Shown here: in pieces, positions 10,740-21,575 of the stretch
How positions within the stretch are numbered: position 1 is the stretch's first letter
How the letters are laid out: every line of letters begins with the position of its first letter
NCBI GenBank assembly: GCA_905116865.2
Contig: CAJHNH020008448.1
Span: forward strand, 22,501 to 86,500
Length of the DNA: 64,000 nucleotides
Reading direction: 5' to 3'
From: Candidula unifasciata
Lineage: Eukaryota; Mollusca; Gastropoda; Stylommatophora; Geomitridae
Notes under the pieces: generated by a model
What the model was told of the DNA's origin: nothing
Database searches by the model: none
What the model saw: only the letters and a program-made list of their open reading frames with translations
Program-made: the position numbers and the translations under genes

Positions 10740-11470
10740 CATTGATGAACAATCCACATCACACTTGATGGAAGCTGTAGAGAGCAGATTTCTGGCATTG
10801 TTGACACTTTAGTCAATATACTGATTGACAAAAACGCAGATGAAAATGATGCTATAGTTTACACAGATAGGTCAGTGATTTGGGGCGAGCGAAGTGCGTG
10901 GGCATTCGCAATAAGTTCAATGGGGAAACCATTAAGGAGATGAATGGCGCCTTTGATGTTACAACTAGTAGCCTTACAATGGAAATTATGGCTGTAACTA
11001 GTTGATTAGCATGGTTTGGTACTGAAAAGTTCACACGCGTATGCATTCTTAGTGACTCGATAATTATCCTTAAAAAATCCAAGCTGGATTTGTCAGGCAA
11101 GAACAAATTACAATACTAAGCACTTCACGAATAGCTGCTCTAATCTTCATCTTTGTGCCAGGTTATGCGGGTGTTCAAGGGAACGAGCGTGCAGACTATT
11201 TTGCGGACACTGCTGTTGCTATGGCTGGTCCAGTACTGGACAGAAGTGATGTTATCAATGCTGTGCGCTGCACTTACGGTACCGAAGAGCACGCCAAAGG
11301 ACATAACTCCGTATCCCAGTCTATACTGATAGATATAGGAGTTCAGGATGGAGCTGCAACAAATAAGCATTTCACCAAGGGAACAAGACGTGTCATTAAC
11401 CAACACAGAACAGCGTCATCAGTCGTTTTACTCTTGTGGAGCTTTTGAGGAGGAGATCGAAGCACCTATG
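10740..11470 (+). pseudogene. I-clade-like LINE RNase H and C-terminal fragment
   Basis: Near 10830-10920 the plus strand reads A-I-V-Y-T-D-R-S-V, the first RNase H motif, where the family has T-D-G-S. Further on, 11140-11230 reads I-F-V-P-G-Y-A-G-V-Q-G-N-E-R-A-D, matching the P-G-H-A-G-V-x-G-N-E-x-A-D motif with the His changed to Tyr. The tail has R-R-V-I-N-Q-H-R-T, typical of the region after RNase H in I-superfamily LINEs. Frameshifts and stops separate the pieces. The bases from 11471 to 11935 hold nothing recognisable. Confidence 0.65.
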
Positions 11471-11939
11471 GATCTATTTTTTAATCTATATTTATTGCTT
11501 GTCAGACATGTACATAAAGAGTTTTAAGGGTTATTGAAGTGTCACTGCGTATGGTTCTATGACTTTATATAGAGGAAAAATGAAAAATTGAGGTAGGTGT
11601 GTCGACGTGATAGGTGACGGCGGCTCAGTAAGGGGGTAATCTTGTCGGATCAAAAGTTAAATGAGGGGTTTTATGGATCACTGAGGGTCACAGCACATTT
11701 TGCCATGACTCTTTATAGAGTAACAAAATAAAAAGATATGATAAAGGGGTTGGTGTCATGACACAGTGTTAGGTGCAGATGCTCAGTGAGTGGCCATATC
11801 ATGTGTCAGGTAGTTAAATGTGAGTATTAGGACCCTTGTGGCATATGGTGACATGACTTTTTTTTTGCAACAAAAAAGGGCAACTAATTAAATTAGGTTG
11901 GTTTCATGTCTCACTGTTAAATGTTGAATTAAGCATCGA

Positions 11940-13640
11940 CATCACAGCACTCGGAACACCCCCTTCAGCCCCCGTCCCCATCTTCAGCAGCGAACGAAGA
12001 GTTAAAATTCCAATAAAACCAGTATCTGTCTGATTGTATATCCGTTTCGCCTTTTCCCTGAGTGTCGAGAGTCGGTCAGATCCCCTTGTAACTCCTCGCA
12101 GTGCCATTCTCTCCAGACCGTAATGATCTATCTTTTCCTGGGCACTGTTCACTCGCTCCCACTCCCTCACAACATCCAGCTTGTCACATATCAGCTACCA
12201 CCAAGTGGCGCAGAACCGACCAGTCTATATGTCTGCTCATTTCCCAACACGCCGGCATAACTTCAGAAAATATCAAAAGGATGCTAACTACCTGAAGGGA
12301 TGCTTGCCACTATGCACGAAGCATTTCTTTCTCCACCGTTCTCAGCATGTTCTGTGAGTCAGTTACAATGACGACATGTGTGTACAGTTGATTCTCAAGG
12401 CAGCGGAATTCAGCAGTGACTGCCTACACCTCCATTCTCAAGCTAGACATTGTGATATCATATGCCAGGTTTTCTTGCACCAAGCGACGTCCATTCGTCT
12501 TCGCTATCAACCTCCATGCACTTCGTCTGCCCCTCAACACAGAGCCATCTGTATATTTAATGACATCACTTGGGCGGGAATTGTCAGGAATCATTTGTTG
12601 AACTTCTGATTCCGCAACACCAGCTGGTCAGTCCCTGCAGTCACGTCCCAAAGTGATTAGAACCCTACACAAGTCTGAAACCTGATCGGACACTTTGACC
12701 CACTCCTTTCAATACCTAAATTTATCAAAACTGCACACAACTGTGTCTTCAGCTAGCGCCATCCAAGACTTTCATCTTTTCAGTCTGTGACCTTCAGATC
12801 TACCCAAGGCTTCATGCAGGAGGTGCCTCTTGTCCGCAGCTACTCTATGAGATATGACTTTGCTTGTAGAACTTTGAGCATATCTACAATAGTAGGCAGT
12901 GCGAGTATATATCGCATACATACTACGGGTGTATCTCTTGTACATCCCAGAATTACCCGCATGGCTTCATTCTGTATGCGTTCAATTTTCATCAGCTGAC
13001 TTTTTGATATGGTAAGCATGCCAAGTCCATAATCTATAATTCTTTGTTCCATGTCCATTGCTGCCATAATCTTGAGAGCATTGAGTCCTTTTGGCATTTT
13101 ACAGCAACTGCATCCACATGATCCCTGAAGGACAGGATTATATCGATAATGATACCCAGGTACCTCAGTTTGCTTTCTCTTTTGATGTTACTGTTATTAA
13201 CTGTGAGGTTTGGAACGTTAGCTTTCACAATTCTTTTGCCTAGAGAGTACCACAAAACAGCTGCCTTTTCTGAGTTGATGACAGCACCCATTTCTGCCCA
13301 CCAGCCAGTCACTTTGTCTACAGTTGCCTGTAGCTCGTGAGCTATCCGTCGCCTATCTCTCAAATGCCGACATGCATGGACAGCATCAGCAAATGTCAAT
13401 ATTCTTCCAACACCTAGTGATTTAAATTCTGCAATCTTGCTTGTATGCACATTAAAGAGCATTGTGAAACTGCAGAACCCTGGGGTAGTCCCGGGGTGAT
13501 ATTACATGGTCATTAGGTCCATGTACCAAGGCGAAGGGCAACCATACGTGAATATAGGACATCTGCTATCCAATTCACAATGTCGATTAATTCAGTGCAG
13601 GAAGTAAACGGTCACCCTAATATTGCCTGCTTGCTAGGGA
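11940..13640 (-). pseudogene. I/Nimb-like LINE: RT, RNase H region and C-terminus
   Basis: Read downward from 13640: a G-L-P-Q-G-S-A block, then I-L-T-F-A-D-A, where the family has F-A-D-D, so the second catalytic Asp is changed. This is followed by L-R-Y-L-G-I-I-I-D, a thumb region with I-D-Y-G-L-G-M-L-T-I-S-K, and near 12160-11950 the post-RNase-H tail with I-Y-N-Q-T-D-T-G. The copy is colinear with 30530-31780 and partly with 61010-61390. Stops and frameshifts mark it as dead. Confidence 0.7.
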
Positions 13641-14875
13641 TGAGGCAAGGGATGTCCTGACGGAGTCCATAAGCCTGGCGCCGCACCACCTGCTAACCAG
13701 ACGTTCCACATTCACGACTGTATAACCCACATACAGTATAAAAGAGATACAAAAAGATCTCAAAACCCATGTCACAAAATTAAACCCATACTTGACTACA
13801 TGTTACATTATAACCATTTTATGGTGGCCATATATACCTGTGCAATATGGCTGAACTATGTTTCGGGATTTGTACCTTGGCCCACACACTTGTTAATCCT
13901 ATAGAATGCAAATCTGGCGGGATAAAACTTAAAAAAGAAAACTTAAATACAAGAAGGAAATAATTAGAGAGATTATTAATACTGGGATAGAGTGGAAAGA
14001 TCTGCAGGTGACGACAGTTAACAGATCAACCCCACATGAGTTGACTGAGGGTGTATGCTCCAAACATGGACAAAGGACAGCAGAAAGAGGCAGCCCAAGG
14101 CACAGGCAACGATGATCCAGGTTCCACAGCGTTGTAAAATGTAGCCGCCCCAACACTGCTGACATTTCCCCCACTGATGTCAACACAGAGGCCGTAAACA
14201 GCTACCAGAGCGATGACCGACCATCAAGCCAAGACACAGCTCCATCCCATCTCATGTTGACCCTCCCTCCAGTGACTGACAGACAATAGCCAGCCGAGTG
14301 TAAGTTCCGATGCGGCCCCACAGCTTGATGTAATAGTCTTGGAACCAGAAGGATGTGTTCAAGTTATCATTTGCAGTATTTTCGCTGACTAATGTGGCTG
14401 TTTCTTTTCAATGTTAGATGTTGATGCCCAGTGAGAGTGTTAGGTCATCGTGTTGACTATTTAGAGGAGAGGTTTATGGGCAGAGGAACACCATATGTCG
14501 TACAATATACCTCACAACTTGTGTACTGTTAGTCAAGTTGTCAGCTGGTCAAGTTGTCTGCTGTCCAATGTCAAATAATATATCAACTCTTTCATTGTCG
14601 GACACTTTAAACAATTGTTTCCATTGTGACTGACTCATCATATTTTTAAGTCATTCCACATGTCAACTCTTTCAATGTCTGTCAACTTGTCCGCTCTTTC
14701 CCCATGTGGGTTCCTGAACCTCATTGTGAAGAAAAAAATAATAGAGCCATCTCCTCCCAACAAGCATGTCACAGGAGTCTACTATTTGGGGGCTTCCTTC
14801 AAAGTTAGAGTGTATTTATCTGAGTGGCAAGGAACAACCTACTGCCCACAAATCTATCTATTGTCTTCTTCACTT
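13641..14875. other. No gene; degenerate CAACTCTTTC repeats at the end
   Basis: No coding motif was recognised. From about 14550 to 14705 there are degenerate copies of TCAACTCTTTCACTGTCA, which resume at 16370-16625 on the other side of the LINE at 14880-16270. Confidence 0.45.
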
Positions 14876-14879
14876 TTAC

Positions 14880-16270
14880 CGGGTTGCAGCCCAGTGTCGT
14901 GGTTTAAAATATTTGTTTTGTGCCTCTCTCGTGACTTGAGTGACAGTTTTCTGGATCTTCTGGCCGTATTCAGCTACTCCATCTATCTATTTTTTCCTGG
15001 GTCTTCCTCTGGCCTTTCTTCCTGATGTTCTACTGTAAAAGGCCTTATAAGCAATCTGATCCGGTTGCATTCTTACTAAATGGCCAAACCACTTCATTCT
15101 CTGTCTTTCAATATGTTCCATGCATGCTCTTGTTCCAACTTTGTCTCTAATGCTGACGTTTGTGACTCTGTCTCTTCGTGTATTGTTGGTGACTCTTCGG
15201 AGACATCACATTTCACACGTAGTTATTTTTTGCATATGTGATTTGTTCATTGTCCACGTTTGGCACTGATAACATAACGTAGGGATGAAAATGCTGTTGA
15301 TCATCCGTTGTTTGGCTGGTAACGAGATCTTTGGATGACGAAGAAGTGGGGCCAGTTGGTGGTTGACTCCATTGGCTTTTTGAACTCTAGCCTGTATCTC
15401 TTTATCGAGTCTTAGATCTTCTGTAAATATGCATCCTAAGTACTTGAATTCTTGAACTTGTTCTAATTGTATGTCATTGATCTTTATGTTTACATTACTG
15501 TGTTTCTTTCCTATGGTCATTACTTCAGTTTTTGAGGTGTTTATTTTCATGTCACATTTTGTACAGTTAGTGAGCAATGAATCAACATGTTGTTGTAGTT
15601 TTTTTTCTTCTTCTTGTAACAAAACATTGGTCATCTGCATCTGGTCATCTGAAAAAAACTACAACAGCATGTTGATTCATTTATAATATCTGTGTTTTGG
15701 TTTGACTCCTGTGCAATTGTATCCATATATGTGATGAAGAGTAGGGGTGAAAGGACACATCCTTGTCGTACTCCTGATGTAATGGGGAACCAGTCTGTCA
15801 TACCTTACGTTGTTCTTACAGCGCTCTGGCTATTTTGATAGAGAGCCATTATGTTTCCCAATAATTGACCCGGTACACCATATTCTTCAAGAATGTTCCA
15901 TAGTTTATTTCTGTTAACCCTGTCAAAAGCCTTCTCTTGATCAATGAATATAAGATTCTGGTGTTTATTATATTCGATTGTCTGTTCACAAATTTGCCGA
16001 AGAGTAAATATTGCATCAGTGCAGCTCTTTCCTTTTCTAAATCCAAACTGATTGTTACTTAATTGAGGTTCTAATATCACCCTCGCTCTTCGTTCTACTA
16101 TTTTTGCAAACATCTTTCCTACATGGCTTTGTAAAGAGATACCTCTGTATGTTTCACAATCTCGTTTATCCCCTTTCTTCTTCCATATGGGAACTATAAT
16201 TGCTCTCTGCCAGTCAACGGGAACTTTCATTTCCTCCCAGGCCATATTGAATAAACCATTAAAACAGATG
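14880..16270 (-). pseudogene. RTE-like LINE reverse transcriptase fragment
   Basis: From 16270 downward: W-Q-R-A-I-I-V-P-I-W-K-K-K-G-D, Y-R-G-I-S-L, F-G-F-R-K-G-K-S-C, and L-I-F-I-D-Q-E-K-A-F-D, the first RT catalytic block. After a broken stretch near 15660 comes F-S-D-D, in place of Y/F-A-D-D, then F-K-Y-L-G-C-I-F and C-Y-Q-C-Q-T-W-T, and finally M-K-W-F-G-H-L-V-R with a basic tail near 14950. Blocks run in normal order, so this is one copy with internal damage and no endonuclease end. Confidence 0.75.
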
Positions 16271-16775
16271 TACGTGCAAAGCTCAAGCCCTGGCACAAAG
16301 ACAGTGTCCAAATGGATGAACAACCAAGACTTCCACCAGAGTTTACAGCTGGTGAACAGAGGAGAAGAATATAGAGTTCACTCTTTCCTTAACATATACC
16401 CTTGCAACTCTTTCCCTGTCAGACTTTTCAACTCTTTTCAACTTTTTCACTGTTGATCAATTTGTAAATTCACTGATGTAAGTCTTTGCAATTATTTTCA
16501 GATTGGCACATTTTTTAAACTCTTTTACTGTCAAACATCTTGGTGGCTTTTTAAAGCAATCAATTTGTTAACTTTTTCAGTGTCAGTCAAATTATCAACT
16601 CTTTCACTGTCACACACCTTTTCAATTAAAAAAACAAAACAAACTAGAATGCCTCCACAAATTCAGTTAGTAACCCCCTACCCTGCAGTTAAACACAACA
16701 AACTAATATCCCCTTATCACCCTGACACCATGATCCCTAAGGCATCTTTGGCTGACAATCACACAAAGTTAGAAG
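16271..16775. repeat. Degenerate CAACTCTTTC-type tandem repeat
   Basis: At least five imperfect copies of TCAACTCTTTCACTGTCA are spread over 16370-16625 with variable spacing. The same motif ends at 14705 on the far side of the LINE, so the LINE may have landed within this low-grade array. Confidence 0.45.
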
Positions 16776-16985
16776 TTAGTTGCCTAACCTTTATACGACA
16801 TTGCAAAACCAACCCTAGTATTTTTTTACTGGTGTTTTTTCTAGGCAAATTTGAGACCAGTAGTTTGCCATTTCTTTCTGGACAGTCAGCTTCTTGATAC
16901 CACAGTCGAAATGAACGCAAGGCCTGCAGCTGGGATCAAACCCAGCATGCCAGCATTACAAAGCTCATTTGCAACACCTACAACA
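16776..16985 (-). repeat. tRNA-derived SINE family S1, diverged copy
   Basis: Aligns with 27117-27352: TTAGTTGCC start, GGCAAATTT, CCAGTAGTTTGCCATT, TTTCTGGACAGTC, and GCAGCTGGGATCAAACC. The last block is a decayed RNA polymerase III B box on the minus strand. Confidence 0.65.
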
Positions 16986-17138
16986 ATCATAAACTTGCTG
17001 TAGTTATCAATTTTCATATTTTAGTATACTTCTTTTTCTTCTTGTTTTCATCCTTCCTGGCTGTGGTTTTGAAATAGGAAGGCTGCATGCTTCTCTGAAG
17101 TCTATGGGGCAATGCAAGCTTCCATTGTTCCATACAAC

Positions 17139-17540
17139 TTAGTTTACATTGGAATGACAACTGGTCAAATCTGGGATCTCTGCATGTAGAGAGTATGTCT
17201 GTAGCACTTGTTGGCTATTCTGTGGTGCCTGTCCACATGGGTCAAGTTCTGAATCCCCAATCTTGAATGTCTTGTTCACGTGGCTGCAGAGTCTGTTGTG
17301 TCCCGTATACCATACCCAATCTTGAATGTCTTGTTCACGTGGCTGCAGAGTCTGTTGTGTCCCGTATACCATATACCATTTATTTCTTCAGTGTAAGGAG
17401 GTTGATTTGATCTTCGGGGTTGTAGATGGAAAGTGTTCCAATGGATTCTAATAGCTATCGTGATCTGAACTGTATTTTCCTTGTGAGCTGCATCTGGCCT
17501 TTCTGTGTGATGGTCACCTCACCATACATCTTTCCCCCTA
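17139..17540 (-). pseudogene. Jockey/I-type LINE C-terminal remnant
   Basis: The minus strand contains W-Y-T-G-H-N-R-L-C-S-H and later D-P-C-G-Q-A-P-Q-N-S-Q-Q-V-L-Q-T, ending H-A-E. This matches the G-H-x-x-L ... C-x-C-G ... x-H-V-L-x-x-C-x-x-H tail of these LINEs, although some cysteines are lost. A perfect 59-bp duplication (17256-17373) lies inside it and repeats part of the frame. Confidence 0.55.
17256..17373. repeat. Perfect 59-bp tandem duplication
   Basis: The unit starting CCCAATCTTGAATGTC at 17256 repeats exactly from 17315 to 17373. Zero differences suggest a recent slippage or duplication event. Confidence 0.9.
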
Positions 17541-17699
17541 CAGTAACATCTAAACTTTAATTTATTTGTCAACACACACAAAATGAAAGATGTTAACATC
17601 TGTAGATGAGTCTGTACTTTAACTTATCATTAACTGAAAATGAGACACTTTTTAACAACAGCTAGAATGTTTAGAATGTGTGAAATCTAACTATCTATC

Positions 17700-17885
17700 T
17701 TCTTTTACCCCACCAGGACATCACACAAGCGATAAACACCGGATGACAGAAAGTGCCACCATGGAAATGAGGATCACCGGTGGAGAAGTCCCAGAAACCG
17801 CGTTTAGCCATTAGATTATATTTATGACCGGGCTATATTGCGGCCTCAAATAACAAAAAATTGCATCCCACAAAGGGATGACAAG
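17700..17885 (+). repeat. Interspersed repeat family S2
   Basis: Carries CACCAGGACATCACACAAGC, then GATAAACACC, AAGTGCCACCATG, GAGGATCACC, CCCAGAAACCGCG, and TATATTGCGGCC. These are also present in the same order at 28794-28990 and inverted at 37640-37820. Confidence 0.75.
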
Positions 17886-18274
17886 ATATTTTAATCTACA
17901 TGTATAACCATGTTTGAAATGTAGTGTTTATGGCCATTGTTATTATTAGTGATGAAAAGAAAATGTGATCTTATTATATGAATCATTCTGTGAACTAAAC
18001 TTGACAGAAATAGACATGACAGAATTACACTTTAAAAAAACAAAAGGCAACAGGAACTAGAAGTGAATGTCATCCATACACAAATTTATTAGATATTCAT
18101 AAGCATATAAGAATGTCTACAAACAGATAAAGTATGCAACTGCTTCCAAATGATTCAAATAAACTAGTACAAACTTCATTTTCTTCACTGGGCTCCATAC
18201 TTACCAAGAATGGCTCCTTGTGATTTTTCACTGTCCGTGAGCTCATAAATACTGCTGACAGGGACCTGATTTGA

Positions 18275-18340
18275 CTCTTAACTCTCTGAGTCCCAAGGAA
18301 ACACATCATACGTTCATAGGTACCACCTAGAAGCCCAATT
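18275..18340 (+). repeat. Solitary end of a TTAA-type element
   Basis: TTAACTCTCTGAGTCC and the following 45 bases resemble the left end of the element at 20517-21575. No matching right end was found nearby. Confidence 0.4.
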
Positions 18341-18420
18341 AAGGCTAGATGCACCGATTTTATGTCTCTCTTAACTATGCCTTGGGCCTCTAATGCTAAA
18401 TCCTCTCTGAGGGCCTTTAA

Positions 18421-18428
18421 TTTATAAA

Positions 18429-18524
<96 letters not shown>

Positions 18525-18525
18525 G
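18421..18525. repeat. (TA)n microsatellite
   Basis: Nearly uninterrupted TA dinucleotides with two small interruptions. Produces a meaningless Tyr/Ile frame. Confidence 0.9.
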
Positions 18526-18779
18526 TTTATAAACCAAGTGGATATACACTCACACACATATATAACTTTATATATATGAGACTTTTTAAAAAAAGTTTCC
18601 AGCATAGTTGACTCGTTACCACTGGTGGTTCCTGCTGAGCTTTCTCCTGTACTAAATATTTTTCTATCCTCCAAACGCAAAGATTATAGTTTCATACGTC
18701 GATAGTGAACTTGATAAAATTACATAGCAGATGTAACCTTCATGTTTATTCTTGAACAGAAATTACAGAAATGTGTGTG

Positions 18780-19800
18780 TCTTGCGCCTGTAGCATCGCT
18801 GGACTTGAAAATGTCCTTGATTGAGCAAGCTTGAGACATCACCCTCAGAGACAGTAAGTTTGCTTAAAAAAGCATATGTTGAAACCACAGTGAAAAACTT
18901 TTTCGAGTGGCTAAAGCATTTCTGTGAGGTCATGTTAGTGTTGATGATGAAAGTGTTGCACGCGACTGCCTACTGGGATAAACAATGAAAACACTGAGTG
19001 TTTTCAGAACATTGCTTGTGCTGATAGAAGACTTAGGGTAAAAAAAATAGCCAGAGAAGTTGGAATATCAGATGAAAGTTGCCAAAGTATTCTCCTCACT
19101 GAACTGCACACACTTCATGTTTATCAACACATGGTTCCTAAAATGTTATCTCCTGAACAAAAAAGAAACCAAAAATACCAGAGCAAGTGACTAATCAATA
19201 TAACTGATCAAATTATAATTTTTCCCTACAACATAATCACAGCAGACAAGACTCTGTGTTTCTTGATAATCCTCTGACAAAATGTCAGTTGTCTGAATGG
19301 AAATCAGCCTCATCTCCCCTGATATAGAAATTTGGTTTGGACAAGAACAAAGGCAAAAGTTGGAAGATCTTTTTTAAATTATTACCATGGTACTGTTTAC
19401 TGTGATTTCATTCCTGAAGGTCACCAAAAAAATTTACGCTGATATATTTCATCACCTAAGAGAGATGCAATAGGAAGGAAAAAGTAGATAATGGAGAACA
19501 AATAGTTTTTGCTGCATGGCAATTGGCAGCACATCCATCCCTACAGGTGAAGCAGTACCTGGCAACACATAGAGCGACTGCCCTGGACCATCCTCTACCG
19601 ACCTGGCACTGACTAATTACTTTTTTTCCTTGCCTAAAATCGGTGCTGAAAGGGCAGCAATTCAATGCTGCAGAGGATGTTATCGCTAATGTGACAAAGC
19701 AGTTGACAGAGGTGTCTATGAGTGGGTCCTAGGAATGTTTCCAACAACTGCATAGATGTTAGCAAAAGTGTGTAGTAGCTGAAGGTAACTATTTTGAAGG
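18780..19800 (+). pseudogene. Decayed mariner-family transposase
   Basis: Across three frames, the plus strand holds ordered mariner blocks: an N-terminal helix-turn-helix region with L-K-K-A-Y and F-F-E-W-L-K, then D-R-R-L-R-V-K-K-I-A-R-E-V-G-I-S, V-P-K-M-L-S-P-E-Q-K, L-A-T-H-R-A-T-A-L-D-H-P, L-K-S-V-L-K-G-Q-Q-F, and the closing E-C-F-Q-Q ... G-N-Y-F-E-G. A cut-and-paste transposase would need three acidic residues. At 19515-19526 the usual H-D-N-A reads H-G-N-W, so the second one is lost. Multiple stops and frameshifts. TIRs were not resolved. Confidence 0.75.
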
Positions 19801-19874
19801 AAAGGTAATATAAATAATTGCACTGTTACTTATTTCTACATAATACACAAATTCTTGGAACTTTTTAAAGCTAT

Positions 19875-19930
19875 ATGTGTGTGTGTGTTTGGGCGCGTGC
19901 GTGTATGTGTGTGTGCATGTGTGTGTATGA
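19875..19930. repeat. (GT)n microsatellite, imperfect
   Basis: GT-rich with GC and AT interruptions. No gene. Confidence 0.85.
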
Positions 19931-20516
19931 GAGCCTATGTACGTGCATGCGTGTTTTTGTGTATATAAGTATAGAAGCATACACAAAAATTAAATTTGCA
20001 AGTAATCTGAGACAGATCAATCTATGTGTAACTATAATTTAAACTATTTTACCTATATTTAGTGGCAAGATAATCTTGTTTTCAGTATTAGTCGTGGCAA
20101 AAAAAATCTAAATAAAACAATCAGGAAATTTGAACCAGCAAAAGTTCAATAAACTGATGGAAGAAAAAAGTAAAGTGGGTTTTTCAGCATCAAAAATAAT
20201 TTTAAAATAAAGCTTCTACTTTACAAAACTAATTATTGTATAGACTACAGGAGATATACTAGACATATTTATTTCAAAATGTACTATAGAATAACAGATT
20301 ATTTGAAAACAAATAATTTATAATTCACATCAAATATTCTATAGAATAAAGGTATAAAAAGTAGAGAAAAAAGCATATAGATTTGAAATATGATTAAAGT
20401 CACACACAAAATCTTTGACAATGTCCAAACTGAACACAGTAAAGACATATAAGTGTAGAAAAAATAGGAGTTGTTACATTGAATAATAACTTACACAGTT
20501 AAATAAAAAAAATTAA
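19931..20516. other. No gene seen
   Basis: AT-rich, no long frame, no repeat match noticed. Confidence 0.5.
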
Positions 20517-21575
20517 TTAACTCTTTGAGTCCGAAGGAACACATCACACACTAATTGGTTACAACCCAGCAGCCCAATCAGCGAGTGACAGGTGAAGGTT
20601 TTTAATTTACTGTTGGCCGGTAATAAAACCTGAACCGTTAAATTTACATTTTTTTTTGAGTTCTCTGAGCTTGATATCAGGAGAGCTCATTTGGAAACAT
20701 GGTTTACAAGCCAAAAATATAGTATATTTGCCAGGTTTACCGAGTTAGTAAGTGTTTTAAAACAATATGGCCACCAAGCAGTATTCTACACGCATGCCAT
20801 GATTAACAGCTTTAAAAGCCTCAAATTGAAATAAAGCATGTGTTTGTTAGATTTAATTGAAGCTAGATAGATAACATTGTGAATTAGACTTGTTTCAGTT
20901 ATTTATAGAGTCAAACTTTGATTAAAAATAGGTCTGATGTGTACCTCACGGGAAGTGTACACAATAGAAAGTCAGCTGACACCAATTAAACAAATATTAG
21001 TGAAAATTTTATTTTCAGTATCAGTTCTAGTGCTATTCCCCTTATTATTTAGGAACATAGCTATAAAATACAGTCAAACTGAGAGTTATATAAACTTCAC
21101 TTTGTGTGAAGATGCTTACTGTTTTGAGAAGTCAGTTCTCTTTACCAAATAATAGTGATCTGTTATGATGCTTCAAAAGATACTCTGGAACAAAATCTAA
21201 AAAACAGATTGAGTTTATATTTTATTTATATATTACCAAGTGGTTCATGTTCATTTATAACTCATTTTGAATGTTTTTTAATAAGTTTTCCTTGAGTTCC
21301 ATGGTGGAAATTTTATTATTTTATTTTACTAATTTCTGTAAACATATTGTCTGTTTTTTTTTACTAATTTTTAATTACTAACACCATTATTTGTTGTAGT
21401 AGTATTCTAATATTATTCCCCAACACTCCCTGGTCACTTTAATGAATAATATGTGTATATTGTGAGACATTTGAATTTGTATGGTCAGTTTTAATGTGTT
21501 ACACTTGTGAAATTTCAAAATTATATTACCACCCCTTGGGATTCTGATGCAAAACCCCCTTGGACTCAAAGAGGT
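20517..21575. mobile_element. TTAA-flanked non-autonomous piggyBac-like element
   Basis: The left end reads TTAACTCTTTGAGTCC at 20517 and the right end reads GGACTCAAAGAG near 21561, giving inverted termini of about 13 bp. About 1.06 kb lies between them without a transposase frame. TTAA at the left edge fits piggyBac insertion. At the right edge TTAA has decayed to TAAAA-like sequence. Confidence 0.5.

Noticed and set aside
18097..18680. Tyr/Ile-rich frames of 87-150 codons
   Set aside because: They read through an (TA)n microsatellite; the rest has no motif.
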